Source: Apostichopus japonicus
Lineage: Eukaryota > Echinodermata > Holothuroidea > Aspidochirotida > Stichopodidae
DNA: 64,000 nucleotides
Assembly: GCF_037975245.1 (NCBI RefSeq)
Contig: NC_092569.1
Span: forward strand, 4,300,501 to 4,364,500
Reading direction: 5' to 3'
A model generated the notes under the pieces. The model was not told the DNA's origin. It was given only the letters and a program-made list of their open reading frames with translations, and made no database searches. Positions within the stretch are counted from its first letter, which is position 1. Each line of letters starts with the position of its first letter. Both the position numbers and the translations under genes were made by a program. Below, in pieces: positions 47,875 to 59,323 of the stretch.

Positions 47875-49618
47875 TATTGATAATATATATATTGATAATA
47901 TTGTTTGTCAAGAGGGGGGGGGGCGGGGTATTCTTCCCTTAGATTTATTATGGGGAGGCTTAAGCCTCTTTGTACCTTCAAGATAATAATGCACCGTCGC
48001 GTATATATACGAGATGGTATAGATAATATCTGCATACCTTTTATTCATCTTTTATTCATGAAACATATATAGTCCCTACATAAAAAACAGCTTGAGATGA
48101 ATTTAAATGAACCGCAAGATCGTCTAAGAAATGAATCCGTCACGGTGTAATTAAGTTTCATATTCACATTTAGTATAATTATATCATATAAAAGGGAAAT
48201 TTTTGGAATATGTCAATTTCGTTAATAAATGAGGTCTCTCGACGTGACTTATTGGGCGACTGTTTAATATCGTTAGGTTGTTTAAATATTGAAATTTTTG
48301 ACATTATCATATGGACATTTATTTCGAAATCCTTCTATGCAGAAATATTTCAGAAATACCGGTATAGCGCGTGCAAGTGCGGGTTTTTACTAAAACTGTC
48401 ATTGCTACTGACGGATCTGCGCCTAGACTGCCAGACGTCAATGAAGAGTTTTCAATAATACCAGTGGTTACGAACCTTTTTGGAACCGGTAAACAAATCG
48501 CCCTTTCCCTACCTATATCCTGCCGTTGTCAAACGGTCTTTAATTAATACATTTTTCTCCACCCCCCCCAACAGTGTGTCATTGCCCCCTCCACCAGTCC
48601 CCTCCACCCGTCCCCTCGCCCCACTTTCGAATCATCGGATCACTAACCCATTATCATTAATACATTACAATTAATACATCATTAATACAATACATTAATA
48701 CATCACACCAGGTATAGGGAACCACTGAACTATGAAACGTCCCATTTGGAAGACATTCATCAGTTTCGGTCATTTTTCAATATGTAACATATCTGGGAGT
48801 CCATACTGATAATCTATACGGTACCGTATATAAAAATAATCTTGTTACAAGACTGAATGGCCTGAATTACAATTACATTGATTTTAATGATAGGCATACA
48901 CCTTTTCATCTTTTACGTATTGTATAAAACAATTCATCTTCTTATGTGTTACAATCACTCAAATGTACATCGCATCATAGAGATGACATCCCGACCCTCC
49001 CCACCCCACTCGTCCTGCACCCTCCCCTCCCCTCCACACCCCAACCCACTAAAATAATTGACGTAATTTTGTCTTCATTATAATCCTAAATTTGGTTAAA
49101 CGTACATGTCTGTATTGTATCCATGGGAAAAGAACACATTCAAATTATGAACATTGTAGAAAACTGACAAAGCTGGAGAACAATTTATATTGCATATTGC
49201 TATTAACATTTCGAACAGTATAGACCTTATGTGTGTGTGTGTTTTCCCCCTTGGTGAATTTAACATCAATGCATTCATCAATAATGAAATCAGCTCCCTC
49301 GTAAATTTAATTTCAGTAAATGATGTGTTAGGTGCAATCATTGCAGTGGTGATCGACGTTAATAAACCAAATTGGATTTTAATTCGAAGTAGGTATCATC
49401 TTCGAAAGTTCAAGGCTGTTGGAAAGTTGGACTTGACAAGTCTGACTCCAAATTTCAAGTTTAAAGGGGGAAAAATGTTTACAGCTGTCGGTGTATATAT
49501 ACAATTCATAAAGATGTGTGGGAGCTTTATTAATCTATTGCATGCCACCTTCAGCCAGTGGGAACCTGAAAATGTGGTTTTGTATATACCTTGCAAGATC
49601 AATGACCCAGTGTGATAT

Positions 49619-49620
49619 AT

Positions 49621-49694
<74 letters not shown>
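49619..49694. repeat. (TA)n microsatellite
   Basis: A long TA run with a few G or C interruptions. Further TA runs at 49735-49762, 49833-49870 and 49911-49960 alternate with the gacatgcatgtggcaa repeats. Confidence 0.9.
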
Positions 49695-49702
<8 letters not shown>

Positions 49703-49706
49703 ATAT

Positions 49707-49730
49707 GACATGCATGTGGCAATCATTTAT

Positions 49731-49765
<35 letters not shown>

Positions 49766-49827
49766 TTTCCTGTTCCTCGATCGGTTCACCATTTTGCTTT
49801 CACATAAATGGTTGCCACATGCATGTC

Positions 49828-49878
<51 letters not shown>

Positions 49879-49906
49879 ATATGACATGCATGTGGCAATC
49901 ATTTAT

Positions 49907-49966
<60 letters not shown>

Positions 49967-50032
49967 GACATGCATGTGGCAACCATTTATGTGAAAGCAA
50001 AATGGTGAACCGATCGAGGAGCAGGAAAGAAA
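49707..50032. repeat. Composite inverted repeat with 73-bp arms
   Basis: The arm 49763-49835 is matched in reverse complement by 49958-50032 with about one mismatch; both contain cgatcggttcaccattttgc or its complement. The ~122-bp spacer is TA repeat plus a partial copy (gacatgcatgtggcaatcat) at 49884; another partial copy lies at 49708. No coding content. Confidence 0.9.
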
Positions 50033-51529
50033 ATCGTTAGAATTGTCCATAATTCGTCCTACATTCTACATAGACCCTTCCTTAGGGTTGATGTATTCCA
50101 CACAATTATTGCCAGACGTTGCATGCTGAGCGTTGGAATCAAAACATCGAATTAAAAGTGATCGGAAAATGCTTTCATGAGTAGCCTATACTCAGACTAT
50201 GTAATAAGGTAATTATGATTTAGTTTAACAGGTGAACATGATGGCTGGTTCTATTTCTAAGCAATATGTCAGTGTCATTTAAAGAGCATGACATGCTTAA
50301 AATGATTTTCAAAGAGTTCAACTTTTGAACCCTTCAAGATTTCGCGTCGTATAAGTTGTATCGCTACAGTATATCTTCAAAATGTGTAGAATATAGTGAG
50401 GCATGCATGAGGGAGGGGATGAGCTGGGGTGGGGATGGGGTTGGTGTGAGATGAAGGGAAGGGGGATGTTTTATCATGTGTTCCCCCATAGACATGCATC
50501 CCCTATATCTCAAAATAAGACAATGACAATTTAAGGCAGGACATTCCGCCCTCTAACTCGAATCTACTGCATAATGGGGAGACTTTTTTATTCCTTGTGT
50601 TTAAATTCAATTCATTTTCTCCCTAAGCTTCCTCTGGTAGCCTATACCCCTGCTTTATGGAATAGGGAAACCCAAGAGAGGCTAGCAAAACGCTTTCCTT
50701 TCAATTTATCTTCCTTTAGTACGGCTCAATTTATTTTAAACACCACTAAAATATGATTTACCTTCTACATCATGCACGAGTATACGCAATCAAGTTTTGT
50801 GTATGCGGCAAAGCACCAAATATGGGCCTCTTCTGATGGCGATATACGACGACAAGGGCTACTACCAGAGGACCGTTGCGCGCAGGTTTCTCCCCCCCCC
50901 CTCCATCCTCCTCCCAAGTTATGAAAGAATATACAACGGGATAAAACATACTTTGATAGAAAATATTCACACCCTCCGAGAGCTGCCCATCCAACAGTGC
51001 TCTTCCCCCTTCTATGTGGTCCTCTGCAGCCCCTCACCAATACCCTCATGTACCTCAGGAAAGTCCCTTGCGTAAAAAATTAAAGCATTCCTAAAGCTCT
51101 CGATGCAGCCAGGGTCTTTAACGGTGAGCGTTAAAAGTTTAATGGTTTTTGTTGTGATCTTCAATGCAAGTTATTGATGTACTTATTTGATAGCAAAAGT
51201 CCGCATATGCACCTGCATAACTTTCACTTTCTTTGATGCCCTAAAGCACCCCATTTTATAGGTATTTCCTTCTCATTGCATGATATAGCCTATATAAATA
51301 TATATATATATATATGTTGTGTATATCACAGAAAATATTGACATCAAACCGTTTCACGCGATGCCCCCTGTGCTAATATAGTTGTTGCTCATCGTTGTTG
51401 TGGAAACAACTGAAGTTGGCATGGTGAGCGCGTGTGAACCGAAGCTTACACCTTACACCCATGCAGGCGGGGTGAATATACTTTTAGATAGGCTTGCAGT
51501 GCAAGCAAAACAGCATACATACGAGTACA

Positions 51530-52315
51530 ACAGCTAGAATACCAGAACAAACAGCTCGAATACGAATACAACAGCATTAATACGAGTACAACAGCATGCA
51601 TACGAGTACAACAGCATGCATACGATTACAACATCATGCATACGAGTACAACAGCATGCATACGAGTACAACAGCATGTATACGAGTACAACAGCATGCA
51701 TACGAGCACAACAGCATAATACGAGCACAACAGCATGATACGAGCACAACAGCATGCACACGAGTACAACAGCTAGAATACCAGTACAACAGCTCGAATA
51801 CGAATACAACAGCATTAATACGAGTACAACAGCATGCATACGAGTACACCAGCATGTATACGAGTACAACAGCATGCATACGAGTACAACAGCATAATAC
51901 GAGCACAACAGCATGCATACGAGTACAACATCTAGAATACCAGTACAACAGCTCGAATACGAATACAACAGCATTAATACGAGTACAACAGCATACATAC
52001 GAGTACAACAGTATGCATACGAGTACAACAGCATGCATACGAGTACAACAGCATGATACGAGCACAACAGCATACATACGAATACAACAGCTAGAATACC
52101 AGTACAACAGCTCGAATACGAATACAACAGCATTAATACGAGTACAACAGCATACATACGAGTACAACAGTATGCATACGAGTACAACAGCATGCATACG
52201 AGTACAACAGCATGATACGAGCACAACAGCATGAATACGAGTACAACAGCATGAGAGCGAGTACAACAGCATGAGTATACGATCACAACAGCATGAGTAC
52301 GAGTACAACAGCAAC
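51530..52315. repeat. 20-bp minisatellite with ~160-bp higher-order unit
   Basis: About 39 copies of acgagtacaacagcatgcat with variants. A composite cassette (ctagaataccagtacaacag, then ctcgaatacgaatacaacag, then cattaat) recurs near 51531, 51770, 51930 and 52089, giving a ~160-bp higher-order period. The unit contains no stop in several frames, so long frames open on both strands (up to 250 codons, Cys/Val/Leu-rich on minus); they have no other support as genes. Confidence 0.93.
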
Positions 52316-53123
52316 CAAATGTCAGGTCGGTGTCGCACGATTTTCCACCTTGAAAACAATTCGATCGACCATCAATTTACAACAGGACATTACATATCAT
52401 ACAGCCGTATATACATTGACGACATACAGACGGACGGACAGTACACGGCCGCCACCGAGGCGACTATACCTATAAACGTGAAAGACTATGTAAAGTTTTC
52501 CTTTTTTTTTTTTTTTTTTGGTGGGGAGGAAGTACTGGAAAACAAATGGTCCGACTAAATTCTCGACTGTTGTGTTAAATTAATGTCATTCATACACAGT
52601 TTGAAACGAGTAAAACATGCCATATGCGTCGGAAGAAAGCATTTCCAATCATAATTCTAAGTATTTTGAAGATTCTTTACAAGCTACTGGGTCAAGTGAG
52701 GGTCGTAAAAGGGTCCCAGAGGTGTTATTATTATTATCCTTTTTTCTTTTCTTTTTTGGCCTGTTTGTATCAAATAAACGTGCCTTCTCTTTCGGAATAC
52801 CCATTATGCCCGAACGGTCCTCTATTGATACGGTTATATGTCTTCAAATTTAATATCGTTGTCATGGTTACTGAGGAGTAAGGTAAATAGCTAAGGGGTG
52901 GTATTGTAAATTGTATTAGGGATTTCTATCTTACGAAAGTAAACTTTTGTCGGATAAGCATGCATGCATGCACCACTGTAACGCGCAGCTGGCTTGTGTG
53001 TCGGCTTGTAGACAACGTGCGTGGTTGATACTGTGCCATAATAGGATAATATATATATATATATATATATAGGCTAAATATATATATAGGCTATATATAT
53101 ATATGCTATATATATATATATAG

Positions 53124-53215
53124 CGGGAGGCCCGTGGTTCGAATCCCGGTAGAGGCTGAAAGTTTTTTCACTGTTCTTGATTTTCCAACTCATTACGATT
53201 TTCATTTTTATATAT
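53124..53215 (+). mobile_element. tRNA-derived SINE remnant, copy 2
   Basis: It contains cccgtggttcgaatcccggt, with a clear B box GGTTCGAATCC at 53136-53146, followed by the same ~80-bp tail as copy 1. TA repeats precede and follow it. No full A box or intact tRNA fold is present. Confidence 0.65.
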
Positions 53216-53242
53216 TCATTTGCCTTTGTCGTTTACCTCCAT

Positions 53243-53245
<3 letters not shown>

Positions 53246-53320
<75 letters not shown>
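53246..53320. repeat. (TA)n microsatellite
   Basis: About 37 TA units just beyond the SINE remnant; the isoleucine/tyrosine open frames across it are artefacts. Confidence 0.9.
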
Positions 53321-53323
<3 letters not shown>

Positions 53324-55004
53324 ACATTTACAACAAACAATTAAACTCTCGATGATATTTAACTTTACGTTGAATGACCGGTCATGCATAAACCTTTCCT
53401 GAGACAACAAAATTTCAAAACAACCATTCCGTTTGAGAATTGATCGATGTAAATGATTACAAGTTGGCCTCTAAATGACGATAATATCTTCATCTGAATC
53501 ATTAACGTTCTGGGGGAGCTGTCAAGGTTTACATTAATTTGTTTATGATCGTCGATGTTATTAACTTTGATTTCCGCTGTTCATGCACGTTCATTTTGTG
53601 TGTCTTCCTGTTGTTTCCATGCGTGGTTGCGACTTGTTTTCAGGAGGCATACATGACATTTATTCCGTAAACATGCATCGCTGGTGCATGATTTTGCTCA
53701 AAACTCGAAGTGCTTATCTTTATTTTTTTTCTTTTGTAAACTGTATCGTCGCCTGCACTTATGGAAAGCATTCTCATTGATATTTATACTAAATTCAGAT
53801 TAATATCTTGACTTCAATCATCCTTTAAGGACTTGTCATACAAAGAAACAGAAAATGGTGTAATTTTGCTGGTACATGAATCATATAAACAACAGGTATA
53901 GATATAAGCTATGCATACTCTTTTTTTATCAGACACCGAGGCTGTATTTTAAATTTGAACGGTTTAATCGACACGGCCTGTACGGGGCGACGCGCTAGAT
54001 ATGCTAACAGCTTATATATATGTACGTTGATCATGGTGGGTGGTGCATGGTATATAAAAGCGTGACCGATTTAGCACACTGAATATAAAGGTCCAAGTTT
54101 TAAAGTTAGTACACTATATAATGTTTTTAACAATTGGCGATAATATGATATGCTGTTTATCATTAGGCCCGGTATAGGGCTTATTATAACATTTGCGACA
54201 CTACGGTAGGTTGATTTTGAATATTAATTATAGCCATCACGATATGCCTATGAATTCTCTTGTTTCGCTTAATTTGCATCATTTTTAAAGATCGTTGAAA
54301 CAAACACATTTCATTCGGAAAAATTGAGACTCACCGGCATTTCAATTATCATACAAGAAAAGTATAGTATGAAACGTCTCATGAACCAAGTCTTGACAAG
54401 TATAAAGTTCTTGACAAATTTCACCTCCTCCACTAACACGCACTTTGACAACGCATTATATAGGTAAAGAGCCACTATAACGCCTACCACTCACCGCCGC
54501 ATATTGCACGGCCCCCTCCACCTCCTCCATACACACCGTACACATACATACCAATAGCATATTAACATCGGCCCCTTCCTGTTTCGATTAGGTCTCTGTT
54601 AGGGGTTCCGTTAATTAGGTTAATGTTTAAACTATGATTACTATCCTTTGTTTGAACACACTAAAAACATGTCCCATGCATACCTCAGTAACGCTTCAGC
54701 ACATTTGCAGATGGGTCGACTTCGATACCAAAGAATAATTGAAGAATAATGTATTTTACCTGGTGTTGCTAGGAAATATCTCACCGTCCTGTGAAAGGTT
54801 GAAGGCTAGCTAGGAACATCATAAAGTAACACGTACTGACCTCAAGCAGAATCGAATGATATTATTCATATGAACAGCCGCGTGTATAATAAAGTTTCTC
54901 AGTGAACGAATTTCAGAAAGACAGGCTAAAGGATAGTATTTATGCTCTTGTTTTATATTTTGTAACGATAGTTATCGTCGATGTATACACACACACATAT
55001 AAAG

Positions 55005-55062
<58 letters not shown>
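55005..55062. repeat. (TA)n(TG)n compound microsatellite
   Basis: A TA run of about 28 bp continues directly into a TG run of about 30 bp, a potential Z-DNA-forming tract. Confidence 0.9.
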
Positions 55063-55064
<2 letters not shown>

Positions 55065-58000
55065 ACGTGTTTGTATGTGTATAATTATACATATATACAT
55101 ATATATTTATATTTATAAATATATATACATACATATATATATCTGTCCAGGATATATGTCCAGGATATAATGTGAAAGTAAAACTCAATCCATATCCATC
55201 GCGTGTTGGCTTGTACACTAGCTGCTGTGTGCGGTTCGCATTGTTGCTGATATCCGTGTATATGATTAATACGTTAATAATTAGTTCGCGACACTTTGTA
55301 TAGCGATGATGCTGTCTAAGCGGTTTATAATGATAAAACTACGAAGAGTATCTTAGAGAATGGAATAAGTACAAAGACATTAATTGCATGCAAAGACTAT
55401 AGATGCCGAAATACAGCCTATCCTATATATACCTGCCTATTCTCGAAAATCAGCTCTATCACTTGAGTTCTATCATATAGATTTGCTGCCCAATATACAT
55501 ATAGTAAATATAACGAAAAGGGTATATAGGCCTACTTACCGTGAATCAAAATATTATCGATGAAAGTTGCTTAGCCACCTGCACGCGAGCTAACATCTGA
55601 AGTTATCACTTGAACTATGAACACTAACGCCTGCCTGCATAGAACGGTATTTTCGCAGAACTTCGTGGGGAATATTATCTCGTACATAATCATATATCTT
55701 GCCCTGGTATCATCTTTGTATGTAGTAGTATGCATGCGTAACAAACTATATATGTGGGACGTAGCTGCCGGACCAGGAAATGTTAACTGCTGTAAGTTTT
55801 CCTGCTGACAACAAGTGAGAGTACATTTACACTTTGAAAACTTAAAGGGTGTACGTCTTGGTATACTTCAAACAGTTTTGAAAGTGATTTATTTCATAGC
55901 CTCTATAGTCATAGCCATTCAGTCATGGGACCGTTACTTGATGGGGGAGGGGGTACATGATTTGAAACTTTGTCGCAACAATATTACATAGTAAAATGCG
56001 AGTATGTATGTATATTGACACGGTAATTTTGAAATGGTTTAAACTTCAGTTAAGTGATTATCTGATTGTTGAAATCACACATATATTTTCCACAACAAGT
56101 GAATTATTGCAAGCGTTACGTTGATACTAAATAACTTACATATCCTTGAAATTGTTAGGTAATGGGAGGGTGCGGGGACGTATGGTCTAGGAGGGAGTGG
56201 GAGAGGGATGCATGGAGAAAGAGGTGGAGAGAGAGAGAGAAAAAGAGTCTAGTGTAGTGTAGTGTATTGTGTCTGGAAGAAAAGAGACCCAGTTTTAACT
56301 CTTACTTGGAGAGACGCGTATAGAATTAATAACAAGTTCTGCCCTCTGTTCGTAATAAATATACGTTGTATACTTAACATGTATCATTTTAAATCAGTAA
56401 CTTTTATAAGTGTCTAACCCACCTTGATATGTAGGCTATATGTCGTAATGCATATCTGGAAATAATATATAAGCCAACATTTCTGTAGTCACACATTTGA
56501 AAAATCACTTTTTGAGTTTTTGTCATGTGCGTCGACGCCAAAGATAGGGGAAAGCGCATGCACACAGTCCAGTACATTGCCTGGTGCTCCCCCAATCGAC
56601 GAAATTGGCAAGTTTAATATAATGTTGGCACCATACATAGTACTACCCGATCTAGTCTAGGCTGTTCTAATATCTGCTATTATTTTATTACGTGCGATTG
56701 GAAAGAGGTGCACCCCCCCCCCACTTCACCCCAGTTGCCACAACATATCCTGAATCCGAGTCTGTCGATAATCATAGATAGTTTCCTTGGATATTTGACA
56801 TCATGCATGGGCGTAAATTATCTTCCTATCATTTCTTGGTTTTAATATTTCTCCATAACTTTTTATCTGCGCAGAATGTAATGGGTGAATGTGTACAGAA
56901 AAATTCGCTACAGCATGCAGTCTATAATGAAAGTTTTTTTTTTTTTTTTGTCGGCGCCCATTGCCCTTGCAACAGTCAACAGCTGAACAGGTTCGTGCAA
57001 CGTTGCATATATTGTGATGGTTACCTTTGCTCCGTATATACAGAAAAGCCAAATGCTTTCGAGATGTGATTACGTTAAATCTATATATCATATAAACATG
57101 TCCACGCTTGTGTGATCATGGAGGTGATTGACCACAAAAACATTGAAAAAAACCCACCTGCATAGGCCTAAGGCACGTTTTTGTCACTGCTGTAAAATAA
57201 CGTGCACGTTATGTTCATTAATTTTACATCAGTTTGAAATATTGCTTAATTGCAGAGCATCATCTGATTCGCCGTGAGTCAAGTTTAGCGGGTAAACAGT
57301 ATATGAACGTTTCTGAACATATGGACATGGTCGTGTGGGGATCCTTGGATACCGTATGTCATTCAGAAAACGACAATATGTATTTGATGAGCCGTTGGCG
57401 CTCCATACCCATGAGGGGTGTTTATTCTCAACGGTCAGGTGGCAAGACCCAACTTATATGTCCTAAATGATGGGAGTCGCGTTTAACGATCCCGTGGCCA
57501 CACCCCCCCCCCCCCAATGTTCTTTATGAAATCATTGATTCGACCAGTCTCTGCTTCTCTACTTCCATAGAGGTTCATGTCCGTAAAGTAAAGCCATTCG
57601 GCAGAAAATGTGACTATTTGGCCCCGGCCGTAGGCTTTGAAATCCAATGACACGCTATACCGATTATGTCCTACCCACCATATCATAGCCGTCATGGCTT
57701 GCCATGCATGATCGTGGTGCTACTTGCAAATTAAGTACCGTAACCCCCCCCCCCCCCCGCCCACGAGATATTCGAATTTGAGTTACAAGTGGTGAAAGTT
57801 TGTCACATCGTCAACGTCCTAGCATAACATATATATATGTGTAATATATGTATAATATATGAATAATCTATATAATATATGTATAATATATATATATATA
57901 TAGGCTATATTTGCACAATCGGTAATTTTTGTCATACATCGTCAACATCCTAGCATAAAATATAAAATATAATGGTGGTAGATGCAACAAAATTCACTCA

Positions 58001-58560
58001 GTATAGGCCCTGAACTGGTAGTGAATCCCTCTTAAAGGGATTCTACTACAAGGTTTTTAATGCGCTATGCAACCGATTGCTGTTCCCATATAATCAGTTA
58101 CCGACAATATACAAACTTACACATAAATATGAAGAAGGAAAACAATATATATATAAACATATATATACATATATAAATATATAGGACTAAATATATATGC
58201 CGGATGCTCAATTGTGTAAGAGACCCAGAAGTAAATTACATCACGTAACCATATTGCAATAAAATATGTGAAAATACCATGCTGTGTACGGTACGAAGTG
58301 TAGACCAAAATGCGAAAGAAAGAAAAATAATATATGAATATTCATAATGACGTATCACTTTCTACACATAATTGTTGTGTTTACTACTAGTACTACGTGA
58401 AATGATGTATGAATGATGCACGCTACTATGTGCTATAAATAACTCAAATTTTGCTACGTAACGCTTACTACATATGCTGTGTATATGTTGTTATTACCGT
58501 ATCTCACTTAGTCATCGTGCAGTTAGAGGATATTCCTTCAATTATATCACCAAACCTTTT

Positions 58561-58610
58561 CTACATTAACGTAGACATCGCTTACAGAAAGTAAAACAGT
58601 CAGATAATCC
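58561..58610 (+). other. OSER1: Candidate OSER1 non-coding first exon
   Basis: The OSER1 start exon opens at an acceptor (59203), so a 5' exon is expected. The donor ATCC|GTAAGTAT at 58611 is the best upstream candidate, giving a ~590-base 5' UTR intron. The 5' limit is nominal. Confidence 0.4.
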
Positions 58611-59203
58611 GTAAGTATCGTAATAGTCGGTTATCTTTGAGTTTTTTGGCAAGACTTTAAAGCTTAAGTGTTATTTGTCGCACAGACTAACTAAGGCTAA
58701 GTAACAATGTAGCTAGGCTAGAGGCTAGGGTGCATATCGCTATATTCGCACTATTGTAATGTTGTCTAGCCTAATTCAGGATACAGTTGGCTTAAGTTTG
58801 GCTGACTTATTAGCTTACTAGTGTTGAAACCGGATATCAATAACTATTCAAAACAATGGCCTAGCCTAAAATTATACCTAAAATAGATGCTAAAGTTAGG
58901 GCTTCAGTAGGATTAGGAAAATACTAGTAATAGTAATACTAACTAGGCCTAGCCTAGGCCTAGCTAGGCTAAACATGATGTACAAAAAAATGACATAGGA
59001 ACTAGTCATAATCAAGGATAGGCTTTAGGTTAGTCTTGGCTACAACTTGAAACATGAAAAGCCAGTGTTCAGGTTACATTTCTTTGTAATTTTACATAAT
59101 AATTCAATGGCTGTCATTGCCACAGACACAATTATGTCTAGGCTTTTCCTCTTGACTGCATTCTTATGACATGTTTATTTTTTCCCCTTACTACTCCTTG
59201 TAG

Positions 59204-59323
59204 ATCTTACAAAGGAGAATTAATGCACATAACAATGGAAGAGAAAGAGAGAGAGGTCAGATTGATTGACGACAGCCCAAACCTCCATAAAATATTCAAG
59301 AAGTTACAAGTTGACCCTCAAAA
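59204..59323 (+). CDS. OSER1: OSER1 first coding exon
   Basis: The acceptor is actccttgtag; 19 bases of 5' UTR precede ATG 59223. A second in-frame ATG at 59235 (aacaATGG) has a better Kozak match, so the protein may start MEEKEREVRLID. The donor is CAAAA|GTAAGT, phase 2. Confidence 0.85.

Larger units (their letters stand above)
47057..58560. other. Gene-poor, repeat-rich interval
   Basis: No exon chain was found in about 11.5 kb. It holds TA microsatellites, tRNA-SINE remnants (47794, 53124), the palindrome at 49763-50032, the 20-bp minisatellite at 51530-52315, TG repeats near 55033 and C runs. The largest open frames (51534-52359) are minisatellite artefacts; a 141-codon frame at 49190-49615 (+) has no recognised similarity. 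Confidence 0.55.

Noticed and set aside
49190-49615. 141-codon plus-strand frame
   Set aside because: No conserved motif; its start lies in non-coding AT-rich DNA and its end runs into a TA microsatellite.
51534-52359. Long overlapping frames (212-250 codons) on both strands
   Set aside because: They arise from a stop-free 20-bp tandem repeat and lack start context, splice sites or similarity.
53124-53160. tRNA gene at the B-box-like sequence
   Set aside because: No A box or acceptor stem can be formed; the sequence recurs with a non-tRNA tail, so it is a SINE remnant.
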